DNA from: JBKPDV01 sp046728075
GTDB taxonomy: Bacteria; Acidobacteriota; Thermoanaerobaculia; UBA5066; Gp7-AA6
DNA: 17,123 bases
Direction of reading: 5' to 3'
NCBI GenBank assembly: GCA_046728075.1
Contig: JBKPDV010000018.1
Location: forward strand, 1 to 17,123
Shown: one piece after another, positions 8,801 to 15,418 of the stretch
How positions within the stretch are numbered: position 1 is the stretch's first letter
Layout of the letters: each line of letters begins with the position of its first letter
The notes under the pieces: model-generated
Told to the model about the DNA's origin: nothing
Seen by the model: the letters and a program-made list of their open reading frames with translations, nothing else
The model's database searches: none
Made by a program: the position numbers and the translations under genes

Positions 8801-10774
8801 CGCGGCGGCGGTGTCCCCGGACACGGATGGAACGGCCCTTCCGAACCGGGCGCGGCGGGCGTCGACGTCCTGACTGTCTTCGGTCTCCTGTTCTTCCTCG
8901 CGATCGCCTGGTGGGTCACGTCCGTTCGCGAGAAGCTGCGGGAACGAGGAGTCGGGTTGCTGTCGCGCTACGGAATCACGCTCTTCGTCGCCGCGTTTCT
9001 CGCCGTGGCCGCCTTCGCCAGGATCGATCTCTTTCTGGTCGCCGGGATCCTCCTCTTCCTCTTCGCCGCACTGGGAGTCGTGGACAAGGCGGACGAACGC
9101 CTCGCGTGCGCTCTCCTCGCGGCGGGTTTCTTCCTCGTTCTCTTCCCACAGCGCGTTTTCATCTACGATCGGATGAATACATTTTTCAAGCTCTACCTGG
9201 AGGCGTGGCTCGTCCTGGGTCTCTCGACCGCCGTGCTCGTCTTTGGAGCGCGCGCGGGCAACATTTCTCGCTGGTCGGTTCCGGCTCGCGCTGTTTTCGC
9301 GGTTCTCATCGCGGCAGCGCTCTTCACGACCGTCACCGCCGGGTACGGCGCCCTCCAGCCGGCGCGTCGCACCTACCTGGCCGGTCCCCACACGCCCACA
9401 CTCGACGGGCTCCGCTACCTGGACTATCAGCAGCCGGGGGAGGCACGGGCGGTCGCCTGGATGCGGCGGTCCATCCGCGGCACGCCCGTGATCGTCGAGG
9501 CGCAGGGACCGTCCTACCAGGAGTTTGGACGGATCTCCATGCTGACCGGGCTGCCCACGGTCCTGGGTTGGGAGTACCACGTGCAGCAACGGGGCAATCG
9601 CCCCGAGGAGATCGCGCAACGGCGTGGCGCGGTGAGCGAGATCTATTCCAATCCCGCAGCGGCGGTGGTCGAAAAACCGTTACGCCAGTACCACGTCGGC
9701 TACGTCTACGTCGGCTGGGTGGAGCGGAAAACCTACCCGGCGGCCGGCCTCGCGAAGTTCGACACCTCGCCGAGTCTGTTCGCAGTCGTCTACGAAAACC
9801 CCGAGGCGAAGGTGTATCGCGTAGTTGGAGGCGACACGCAGGACGTCCTGTCCGTGCGCGAGACGGTGCTTCCTCCGACGCCGGTCTCGCAGCCGGCTCC
9901 CCCAGCCCCCGTCGAGAATGCCGAGCCGGAAGAGAAGCCGACGATTCGGAAAAAACCGGATCCCGATCGTCCCGCCTGGGCGGGCATGAGGGAACCGCGG
10001 GACGGCGCCGTGGACGACAGCGGACGCGTCTGGCTCGCGGATTTTGGAAACTCCCGTCTGCGGATCTTCGACGCCTCGGGAGGAAGCCTCGGCGGATGGG
10101 GAGGCCGCGGAAACGGACAACATGGCTTCAACCAGCTCTGCGGCGTCGCCACGGTCGGAGAGGATCTTTATGTCGCGGACACCTGGAACGGACGCGTCGA
10201 ACGCTTCGGTCAGGACGGGACATGGAAGGCCGCGGTCGCCGAGCTGTACGGCCCGCGCGGCGTCGCGGTGGCTCCTGACGGATCCGTCTGGGTGACGGAT
10301 ACCGGCAATCATCGAGTGATCTCCTACGATCCGGACCTGAAGAATCCGCGCGTCCATGGAAAGAAGGGGACGGAGCCGGGAGAGTTCGATGAGCCGGTCG
10401 GGATTGCCGTCGGCCCTTCCGGGCTGGTCTCCGTCGCGGACACCGGAAACCGGCGGATCCAGATCTTCGACCTGAAAGGGTATTTTCATGGTCAGTGGCC
10501 GATCGCGAGCTGGGCCCGGGGAAGCGAGGCGCACATCGAAGCGGATTTGGACGACAGCCTCTACGCCGCCGATCCGGCGCAGAACGCCGTGCTCCATCTG
10601 GACGCGAAAACGGGCATCGTCCGGGAGCGTTTTCTCGCGGACTCGGAGGGAAAGAAGTTTGTGAAGCCGACGGGACTCGCATTGGATCGAAAAAACCGTA
10701 TCCTCTATGTGGTCAACACCGGGAACAACTCGGTCTCGACCCTGAAGCTTCCAAAGAGGGAGACGCCGCGATGA
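5801..10774 (+). CDS. Giant fusion: GT39 glycosyltransferase + DUF2298 (YYY-type) module + NHL propeller
   Basis: The 1657-residue protein has three modules. Residues 1-~530 form a GT39-type GT-C unit: a membrane segment, then FYHPDERAVGFAVERLS (D38-E39), NSHFATSDVPLTF, and an extracytoplasmic tail ending FSVYDHPKVLVFRN. A polar, Ala/Pro/Arg-rich linker spans ~560-627. Residues ~628-1345 match the DUF2298/'Chlor_Arch_YYY' family: YWGEKPMDFSILN (750-762), GYYTFG (783-788, where the family name implies YYY), EYPFWSLIFADLHAHV (DLHAH at 894-898), YDRMNTFFK (D1123) and VIVEAQGPSYQEFGR (E1233). Its tail, FAVVYENPEAKVYRV, resembles the GT39 tail. After a Pro-rich linker, residues ~1396-1650 hold six NHL units, such as GVAVAPDGSVWVTDTGNHRV. 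It presumably acts as two lipid-sugar-dependent transferases with an outward propeller. The ATG at 5801 has only a weak ribosome site. DUF2298 function is essentially unproven. Confidence 0.9.
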   Translation: MSSVASRVRWWWVVLFLFALSVRLFRVDWDQHHFYHPDERAVGFAVERLSFSPLQLNPHFFAYGSLPLYVIKCATSLVGAVPKWRGYDMSIFVGRAISALWGAATVLLIGILGARLYGRRVGLLAGFLMAAAVLHVQNSHFATSDVPLTFLVLLALYFLVRVVESGNLRHFLAAGLVTGLAIATKFSALPILLPVGIAVLYRWVVEGRRPRALLRGAAALLLVPVGFALGQPYAILDFQAFRSDILEQSRMVRHAGIVPYTNQYIGVPKYWYDLKEMVLWGMGPLLGLAAVFGTILCGLKTLRTRRMAEVVLLSWVLPFFVITGSFDVKFPRYLLPIYPLLILWGAWGLVSWASRSRAGKLILGLVVAVTLLWLTAFTRIYTRPHTVVTASEWFYRQVPAGTKVASQHWDEGFPFPLPGNRNPDRFRTVDLPYYEPDTPEKISQICRELASAEYAVFQTKRIYGAVTRAPEKFPLTNRYFYRLFAGDLGFRLTDDFASRPTILGIQIPDELADESFSVYDHPKVLVFRNTAHLSAAEIEGRVLQGTPSLPLTRRDLLLASAARFSKAAASRREEPARMTATVPVRSGAVSPVIAKTRAPSAGVRSPTTATPKPVPAARSIRERPVHSVSAAAIWLLALYLIAIATFPLAFALFPRLGDRGAGLARILGLALVTYVYSLAVGLRLLPNSALGAWVVFAALAALGAAALSRKRRDIREFWRISSRRVLAGELAFLIGYVFFLAFRAFNPEIYWGEKPMDFSILNILVRTPALPPSDPWFSGAPLGYYTFGQEMLAFLTLLCSLSTRYTFNLAFGLLGGTIVQGAYSLGREWGGRVRAGVASAGLLAFVGNLAGPREWIVVRRLKHIPLDWDYFWATSRVIKDTINEYPFWSLIFADLHAHVLAIPVFLLVIGLALELVRAHADPDSRARERLAVAAVFGIAAAAQALTNAWDAPFLLGVLLLVGLVAALAPRRRGLRSFARAATTLVVAGAAAFLLARPLWVRGGGVPGHGWNGPSEPGAAGVDVLTVFGLLFFLAIAWWVTSVREKLRERGVGLLSRYGITLFVAAFLAVAAFARIDLFLVAGILLFLFAALGVVDKADERLACALLAAGFFLVLFPQRVFIYDRMNTFFKLYLEAWLVLGLSTAVLVFGARAGNISRWSVPARAVFAVLIAAALFTTVTAGYGALQPARRTYLAGPHTPTLDGLRYLDYQQPGEARAVAWMRRSIRGTPVIVEAQGPSYQEFGRISMLTGLPTVLGWEYHVQQRGNRPEEIAQRRGAVSEIYSNPAAAVVEKPLRQYHVGYVYVGWVERKTYPAAGLAKFDTSPSLFAVVYENPEAKVYRVVGGDTQDVLSVRETVLPPTPVSQPAPPAPVENAEPEEKPTIRKKPDPDRPAWAGMREPRDGAVDDSGRVWLADFGNSRLRIFDASGGSLGGWGGRGNGQHGFNQLCGVATVGEDLYVADTWNGRVERFGQDGTWKAAVAELYGPRGVAVAPDGSVWVTDTGNHRVISYDPDLKNPRVHGKKGTEPGEFDEPVGIAVGPSGLVSVADTGNRRIQIFDLKGYFHGQWPIASWARGSEAHIEADLDDSLYAADPAQNAVLHLDAKTGIVRERFLADSEGKKFVKPTGLALDRKNRILYVVNTGNNSVSTLKLPKRETPR
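10756..10762 (+). promoter_or_regulatory. Strong Shine-Dalgarno site (GAGGGAG) for the 16-codon linking ORF
   Basis: GAGGGAG lies inside the last codons of the giant fusion gene, eight bases before ATG 10771. It is the best-placed ribosome site I found in the window. It serves the tiny linking ORF, not GTG 10818 of the Agl23-like gene, which has no site of its own. Confidence 0.45.
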
Positions 10775-10821
10775 GGCTCGGAGACCGCTCCGTCCGTACA
10801 ATGGGACTGTCCCGAAAGTGA
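10771..10821 (+). CDS. 16-codon linking ORF between the giant fusion gene and the Agl23-like gene
   Basis: This frame reads MRLGDRSVRTMGLSRK and stops. Its ATG overlaps the stop of the upstream gene (ATGA, 10771-10774), and its TGA overlaps the GTG start of the downstream gene (GTGA, 10818-10821). A good GAGGGAG site lies eight bases before the ATG. The peptide has no recognisable domain and is probably not important itself. The arrangement would let ribosomes finish the upstream gene, translate 16 codons and restart at GTG 10818, keeping the two glycosyltransferases at matched levels. It may also be chance, since short ORFs are easy to form. Conservation in relatives would decide. Confidence 0.35.
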   Translation: MRLGDRSVRTMGLSRK

Positions 10822-13559
10822 CGGAATCGATCGCGACCAGCGCGCAAGCCGTACCGAGCTCCGCCGCCGAAGAAGCCGAGCCGATCTTTCCGGCGCGGAA
10901 AGCGCTTCCCGGCTCGTGGCGGGCGGCGCTCGCGATCTTCTTTCTGATCGCCGCGGTCAGCCGATTCGCCGATCTCGGGTCGCGGCCGTTCCACCACGAC
11001 GAGTCGATCCACGCCTATCAATCCAACACGCTGGCCCGCGACGGCAACTGGCGGTACGACCCCGCCTACCACGGTCCCTTTCTCTACTATGCCAACGCGC
11101 TCGTCTACAAGATCTTCGGAACGACCAACACGACGGCGCGCCTGCTGCCCGCTCTCTTCGGTTTGATCCTGATCGGCCTTGCGTGGCCGCTTGCCCGTTG
11201 GATCGGAAAGCCGGCCGCGCTTCTGTTCGCGGTTCTGGCGCTGGCGTCGCCCCACTTCACCTACTTCTCCCGTTTCATTCGAGAGGACATCTACAGCCTC
11301 GTCTTCACATTTGGAACCATCCTGGCGTTCCGCGCCTTTCTCGAGACGGACCGCGCCCGCTGGTTGACCACGGCCGCGGTCTTTTTTGCGCTGGCGGGCG
11401 TGACGAAGGAAACGGTCTACATGACGGCGATCGTCTTCCTCGTCTTCGGGGCCTGGATCTTCCTGGAACAGGCGCTCGCGGATCCGCAGCCGGCGGCGGG
11501 GCTCTCGAAGACCTTCGCAGGGACCTATCGCTGGGTGCGGGAACGATGGGGTCCGTTCTTCACGGCCGGGCTGGTCTTTCTGGTGCTGTGGGCCCTGGGC
11601 TATTCCGCGCTCGGGCGCTACCCGCAGGACTGGCTGGCCATCCCCAAGGCCGTCCGCTACTGGATGGGACAACACTCGATCGCGCGGATCCCCGGGCCCT
11701 GGTACTACTACGTTCCGCAGCTGCTCTATTACGAGACCGCGACGGTTCTGGCCGCCCTTCTGCTGGCGCGACGGCGCGACCTGCGCGGTGATCCGCTCGT
11801 CCGCTCGGTCGTGGTCGGCACGGCGGGCCTGACACTGGCGGCCCTGACGCCGGAGCTGCTCGGGTGGGGACGCACAGGAAAGAATCTCGCCCTTCTCCTC
11901 GTCTTGGGCGGCGTCGTCGGAGCGATCGCCGCGCTCCGGCTCTTTCATCCGCGGCGCGGCGTAGCGCCCCCGTTCCTTCGGTTCGTCGTCTACTGGACCT
12001 TTGCGTCACTGGCGATCTTTTCCTGGGCACGCGAAAAGGTCCCCTGGCTGACGGTTCACTCTCTCCTGCCTCTCACGATCCTTGCCGCCGTCGCGCTGGC
12101 GGATCTCTGGGCCGACCGAGCACGCCGGCAGGCCCGGCTCTCGCTTGCGGCCGTCGTCCTGCTTCTGGTGATCAACTCCTCGGCGATGCTGCTGGCCTGT
12201 TTCCGCTACGGCGCCTACGACGTCGCGCGCGAGCCCAAGCACGGCGAGTACCTGGCCTACGTGCAGACGACGTGGGATCTCGTGCGCGCCTTGAAAGACG
12301 TCGAGCTCGCGAGTCATCGCGTTCCCACGGGCCAGCCCGCCGTCACCGTCATGGGCGAATCCACCTGGCCCCTTTCCTGGTACCTGCGAGACGTCACCGT
12401 TCGTTGGACCGGCAGGCTCGAAGCGGCCGAGACGCCGGTCGTGATCGCCGACTGGAGCTCGGAAGGAGGCCTGGACAAGCAGCTCCAGGATCGCTATCGC
12501 GCGACGCGCGTCCCGATCCGCGCGTGGTGGTTTCCCGACGACTTCTTCAAGCGGAGCTTCTCCGAAAAGCTCCGGTGGTGGCTGTTCCATGAGCTGTGGA
12601 GCCAGATCGGATCGCAGGACTGCGTCTTCTATGTGCGCAAGGATCTGGGAGATTCGAGCCCTCTCGAGCCGCTGCGGGTTCCGATCCAGGACACGGGCAT
12701 CCGGGAATTCCACGAGGAGGCGACGACGATCCCGGCGCTGCGCTCTCTGGGAAGCGGCGGGTCGGGACCGGCCCAGTTCGCGGAGCCGCGGGGTCTGGCC
12801 GCCGATGGGCGGGGGAACCTCTACGTTGCCGACACCAAGAACAGCCGCATCCAGGTTTTCGATTCGAACGGTCAATTCCTGCGCCAGTTTGGGACGAAGG
12901 GGCCGGGTCCCGGCCAGTTCAACGAACCCTGCGGCATCGCCGTCGATCCTCAGGGCGATCTCTGGATCGCCGATACCTGGAACCAACGCATCGTCCACAT
13001 GAGCGCCGACAATCGTTTCCTCTCGGCGATCGGCGGAGAGGAGAACGGTTTCTTTGGTCCGCGCGCGGTTCTCGTCTCGCGCGGATCGGTCTACGTCGCC
13101 GACACCGGAAACAAAAAGATCGTGCGGTTCGACCCGCAGGGCCGGCGGGTCTTCGAGTGGGGTGGCGCCGGTATCGGGCCGGGACAGCTCGTCGAACCCG
13201 TGGGTCTGGCCGCGGATGCCGCCGGCAACATCTACGTCGCCGATACCGGGAACCACCGAATCCAGGTCTTCGATGCCGACGGAAAGTTCCTTCGCCAGCT
13301 TCCCGTCTTCGGGTGGAAGGACTTCTATACGGAGCCTTATCTCGCGATCGGTCCCTCCGATTCGATCTTTGCGACGGACTCCTCGACGGGTCGCATCGCC
13401 CAATACGATTCGTCCGGGGCGCTCAAGCGCACCTGGAAGGCCGACGGGGAGTTCAAGCTGCCCACGGGCATCGCGATCGACTCGTTCGGCCGTCTGTCTG
13501 TCTCCGACCGCGGAACGCACCGGATCTGGGTCTGGGCGCTGACCTCGCTCACACCGTGA
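10818..13559 (+). CDS. Agl23-like (TIGR03663-type) GT-C glycosyltransferase with C-terminal NHL propeller
   Basis: The 913-residue protein has a ~33-residue cytoplasmic leader and a first membrane segment. Then comes SRPFHHDESIHAYQSNTLAR (D61-E62), with YDPAYHGPFLYYANALVYKI and SPHFTYFSRFIREDIYS. These are signatures of the family named 'flippase activity-associated protein Agl23', a GT39-related GT-C group found beside DUF2298 proteins. After the last membrane segment (about residue 465) comes an extracytoplasmic domain with ESTWPLSWYLRD near residue 513. Six NHL units follow from about residue 645 to the end, for example GLAADGRGNLYVADTKNSRI and GLAADAAGNIYVADTGNHRI, forming a complete propeller. 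The start is GTG 10818, overlapping the stop of the linking ORF; no ribosome site of its own is visible. A lipid-linked-sugar transferase or glycan-export helper is inferred; the Agl23 name does not establish biochemistry. Confidence 0.88.
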   Translation: MTESIATSAQAVPSSAAEEAEPIFPARKALPGSWRAALAIFFLIAAVSRFADLGSRPFHHDESIHAYQSNTLARDGNWRYDPAYHGPFLYYANALVYKIFGTTNTTARLLPALFGLILIGLAWPLARWIGKPAALLFAVLALASPHFTYFSRFIREDIYSLVFTFGTILAFRAFLETDRARWLTTAAVFFALAGVTKETVYMTAIVFLVFGAWIFLEQALADPQPAAGLSKTFAGTYRWVRERWGPFFTAGLVFLVLWALGYSALGRYPQDWLAIPKAVRYWMGQHSIARIPGPWYYYVPQLLYYETATVLAALLLARRRDLRGDPLVRSVVVGTAGLTLAALTPELLGWGRTGKNLALLLVLGGVVGAIAALRLFHPRRGVAPPFLRFVVYWTFASLAIFSWAREKVPWLTVHSLLPLTILAAVALADLWADRARRQARLSLAAVVLLLVINSSAMLLACFRYGAYDVAREPKHGEYLAYVQTTWDLVRALKDVELASHRVPTGQPAVTVMGESTWPLSWYLRDVTVRWTGRLEAAETPVVIADWSSEGGLDKQLQDRYRATRVPIRAWWFPDDFFKRSFSEKLRWWLFHELWSQIGSQDCVFYVRKDLGDSSPLEPLRVPIQDTGIREFHEEATTIPALRSLGSGGSGPAQFAEPRGLAADGRGNLYVADTKNSRIQVFDSNGQFLRQFGTKGPGPGQFNEPCGIAVDPQGDLWIADTWNQRIVHMSADNRFLSAIGGEENGFFGPRAVLVSRGSVYVADTGNKKIVRFDPQGRRVFEWGGAGIGPGQLVEPVGLAADAAGNIYVADTGNHRIQVFDADGKFLRQLPVFGWKDFYTEPYLAIGPSDSIFATDSSTGRIAQYDSSGALKRTWKADGEFKLPTGIAIDSFGRLSVSDRGTHRIWVWALTSLTP

Positions 13560-13601
13560 GGCCTTCGCACGACACCGATCCATTCCTCGTGAGTTGACTG
13601 C

Positions 13602-13629
13602 TAGTGTCCTGGTTCAGAAACTCGTTGAC
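13602..13629 (+). repeat. Left terminal inverted repeat of the putative element
   Basis: It begins TAGTGTCCTGGTTCAG and ends in TCGTTGAC (13622-13629). It matches the opposite-strand sequence at 14038-14065 at 19 of 28 positions without gaps. Confidence 0.4.
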
Positions 13630-13931
13630 TCAATCGCCCCGGCGTCGGGCCGTCTCCCTCGTCGGCACGCTCCGGCCCGGCCGCCCCGAGTCAGAACCGG
13701 GCCGTCGCTGGAACGCTCGTCGCAGTCCTCGTGCGGCGTAAGCTCTTTTCTGCCACGCTTCTCGCTCATCGCCGCCAGCGGGAGCCGGACCCGACGCCGG
13801 GGCTTTCTCTTCGGTTCATAAGTCACACTGAGAGCCCGGAGACGCCGGCGTTGCCCGGTGGCGGCCCTGTCCGAGGGCACACACCACAAAGGGTAATAAG
13901 CCGACGATGCCTCTGTGCCCGAGTGACCGGA

Positions 13932-13971
13932 GCGGCGGCCAGGTTCTTTCTCTTCGAGGTCTGGCCGCCGC
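13932..13971. repeat. Perfect 11-bp inverted repeat (stem-loop)
   Basis: GCGGCGGCCAG (13932-13942) and CTGGCCGCCGC (13961-13971) are exact reverse complements around an 18-base pyrimidine-rich loop. The stem would be very stable in RNA from either strand. No T-tract follows on either side, so a classical intrinsic terminator is not supported. It could be an internal fold of the putative element or a factor-assisted stop between the convergent operons. Confidence 0.4.
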
Positions 13972-14037
13972 GTGCCGCCAAAGGGCAATGACGGCGAATC
14001 CGGGGCGGCCTTCTGCGCCCAGCTCACCGGACGCCTC

Positions 14038-14065
14038 GTCAACGATTCTGTGGGACAGAACGTTA
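14038..14065 (-). repeat. Right terminal inverted repeat of the putative element
   Basis: Read on the minus strand from 14065 it begins TAACGTTCTGTCCCACAG and ends in TCGTTGAC. Its first three bases, TAA, are also the stop codon of the FAD enzyme gene. Confidence 0.4.
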
Positions 14066-15418
14066 TGAGAGGAAGACCTTTTCCTTGGTCCCGTCCAGCC
14101 ATCGGTCGACCAGCTCGACTCCCTGCATGAGCGAGTGGTCCTGGTTGCCGATCTCGTACTTCCAGGAGCCGAAGCGGCCTCGCGAGTAGATCTCCTTCGA
14201 CTCGAGGTAGGGCTGGATGACGTGGAGAGCCTCGTCCCGATCGAGGGAGGGAATCGGATAGGCGTGCGCCGCGTGAATCAGGTAGGTCGACTCCACCTTT
14301 GAGAGGTCGGAGGTCTGCAGAATCCCCTCGGCGACCAGACCATCCAGGACGGCCTTCACGAAGTCTCCCGCCGGAAGCGGGCGCGAGGGGGAATACGTCG
14401 TCTCGGTCAGAAGAGAGCAGTAGCGTGACGTGTCGGAGCCGGGAACGATGTCGGGAGAGTAGTTGGACAGGTACGTCATCCGGTAAAAAGGCGTTTTCGG
14501 GTTGGGAAAGTAGATCCAGTTCTTCGGAGAGGGTGAAGGCCGCGCCAGGCCGATGCCGACCGTGAAGAGCCGATTGAACATCAGCTTTCGGGCCGCGGCC
14601 CGCACCTTCTCGGGCGCGTGCCGGAGCCGGGGGACCAGGGCGTCGAGCGGCAAGGTCGAGAGGAGACGGTCGTAGCCGCGCCTGGTCCCGTCCGAGAACT
14701 CGATCTCCCGCTTCTCCTCGTCGATGCAGGTCGCCCGCTTGCGGAAGCGGACGCGGTCCCCGATATGGGGCAGCACCGCAAGCCAGAGTCCGACCGTGCC
14801 GCGAGTGGCGGGATATCCGAAGGTCGCGTTGGGTCCCCAGTCGGTGACCTTCGCGGAGAGGGACGCCTCGAGCGCTTTCTTCCAATCGACGACCGCCACC
14901 CGCTCGGCGATCCAGTAGAAACCCATTCGGTCGAGCGGTGTCGACCAGACCTTCAGGTTGTAAGGAACCATGAAGTGGCGGGCGACGCCCGCTCCGAACT
15001 TCACGTAAACCCACTCCTCGAAGTTTTTGTAGGCGCGCTCCCGATCGATCGTCTGGGACTCGATCAGCCCGACGAGGCATTCGAGCATCGCCTGTTCCGG
15101 CAGCGAGGAGAGGTGATTCTGGAAGGGATACCGCACGTAGCGATCTTCGAACTTGATCCAGCTCTCCCGGTCGATCCGCCGAATGCCCTCTTTTCCGAGC
15201 ATCTTTTCGAGAAACGCGTTGAAGTAGGGGTAGTTGGAAAAGATGATGTGGCCCGACACATCCCAGGTGTATCCGTGCGGGTCCTCGAAGCTGGTGGCGA
15301 GGCCTCCGACCCGGCCCGCGCGCTCGAAGATCTCGAAGTCGGTCTCGCCCCGCTCGGTGAGCCGATAGGCGGCGCCGAGCCCGGTGGGGCCCGCGCCGAG
15401 GATGACCGTTCCCTTCAC
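14063..15418 (-). CDS. FAD-dependent oxidoreductase, UDP-galactopyranose mutase / HemY-like
   Basis: The protein has 451 residues from GTG 15418. It opens with a Rossmann dinucleotide-binding motif, VILGAGPTGLGAAYRLTERG (G8, G10, G13), then an acidic strand end and RVGGLATSFED, the GG motif of FAD-binding amine-oxidase-type proteins. SGHIIFSNYPYFNAFLEKML and VRYPFQNHLSSLPE follow. The C-terminal GRFGSWKYEIGNQDHSLMQG motif would bind the flavin again. Proteins of this type are common in surface-polysaccharide clusters and are labelled UDP-galactopyranose mutase-like or protoporphyrinogen oxidase-like. A role on a nucleotide sugar or polyprenyl lipid is inferred from context; heme synthesis is unlikely here. 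The open frame extends further upstream, but that part overlaps the GT2 gene and lacks family sequence. GTG 15418 overlaps the GT2 stop (GTGA), implying coupling. The stop TAA falls at the edge of a putative mobile element. Confidence 0.85.
   Translation of the reverse strand: MKGTVILGAGPTGLGAAYRLTERGETDFEIFERAGRVGGLATSFEDPHGYTWDVSGHIIFSNYPYFNAFLEKMLGKEGIRRIDRESWIKFEDRYVRYPFQNHLSSLPEQAMLECLVGLIESQTIDRERAYKNFEEWVYVKFGAGVARHFMVPYNLKVWSTPLDRMGFYWIAERVAVVDWKKALEASLSAKVTDWGPNATFGYPATRGTVGLWLAVLPHIGDRVRFRKRATCIDEEKREIEFSDGTRRGYDRLLSTLPLDALVPRLRHAPEKVRAAARKLMFNRLFTVGIGLARPSPSPKNWIYFPNPKTPFYRMTYLSNYSPDIVPGSDTSRYCSLLTETTYSPSRPLPAGDFVKAVLDGLVAEGILQTSDLSKVESTYLIHAAHAYPIPSLDRDEALHVIQPYLESKEIYSRGRFGSWKYEIGNQDHSLMQGVELVDRWLDGTKEKVFLS

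Larger units (their letters stand above)
13560..14062. other. Gene-free interval between convergent operons
   Basis: No credible gene is found in this ~500-bp stretch. The open frames here are GC-driven, Arg/Pro/Gly-rich and match no family I recognise. What can be seen is a pair of imperfect inverted repeats close to its borders, a perfect 11-bp inverted repeat near 13932-13971, and an exact 11-bp direct repeat, CTTTCTCTTCG (13803-13813 and 13946-13956). No T-rich intrinsic terminator is evident for either flanking operon. Confidence 0.6.
13602..14065. mobile_element. Putative MITE or decayed IS element (TA-bounded, imperfect terminal inverted repeats)
   Basis: The left end, read on the plus strand from 13602, and the right end, read on the minus strand from 14065, align without gaps over 28 bases with 19 matches, including a shared perfect TCGTTGAC. 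Both start with TA; six of the nine mismatches are transitions. TA-bounded ends with inverted repeats are typical of IS630/Tc1-mariner elements and MITEs derived from them. The left end also resembles IS630-type ends I remember from other GC-rich bacteria, which I cannot verify here. About 464 bp is too short for a transposase, and no DDE transposase fragment is visible in the frames I translated. The right edge coincides with the stop codon of the FAD enzyme gene. A chance resemblance is possible given the imperfect match. Confidence 0.4.

Noticed and set aside
7049..9619. An 856-codon open frame on the minus strand opposite the giant fusion gene, and a 1482-codon frame on the plus strand in another phase (5830-10278).
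   Set aside because: Both lie across the clearly recognisable GT39/DUF2298 coding frame, are full of Arg/Pro/Gly/Glu low-complexity sequence and match no family. They are the usual by-products of high-GC coding.
12780..13550. Recurring GCCGA(C/T)AC(C/T)-type stretches that look like DNA repeats.
   Set aside because: They encode the VADTGN core of NHL units, so the periodicity is protein repeat structure, not a CRISPR or DNA repeat array.
12006..13583. A 525-codon minus-strand frame opposite the Agl23-like gene.
   Set aside because: The NHL repeats and GT-C motifs on the plus strand show which frame is coding; this one reflects the repeat structure in antisense.
13614..14062. A possible transposase or small gene in the convergent gap.
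   Set aside because: The frames translated on both strands contain no DDE pattern, helix-turn-helix or other family sequence; they are Arg/Gly/Pro-rich filler.
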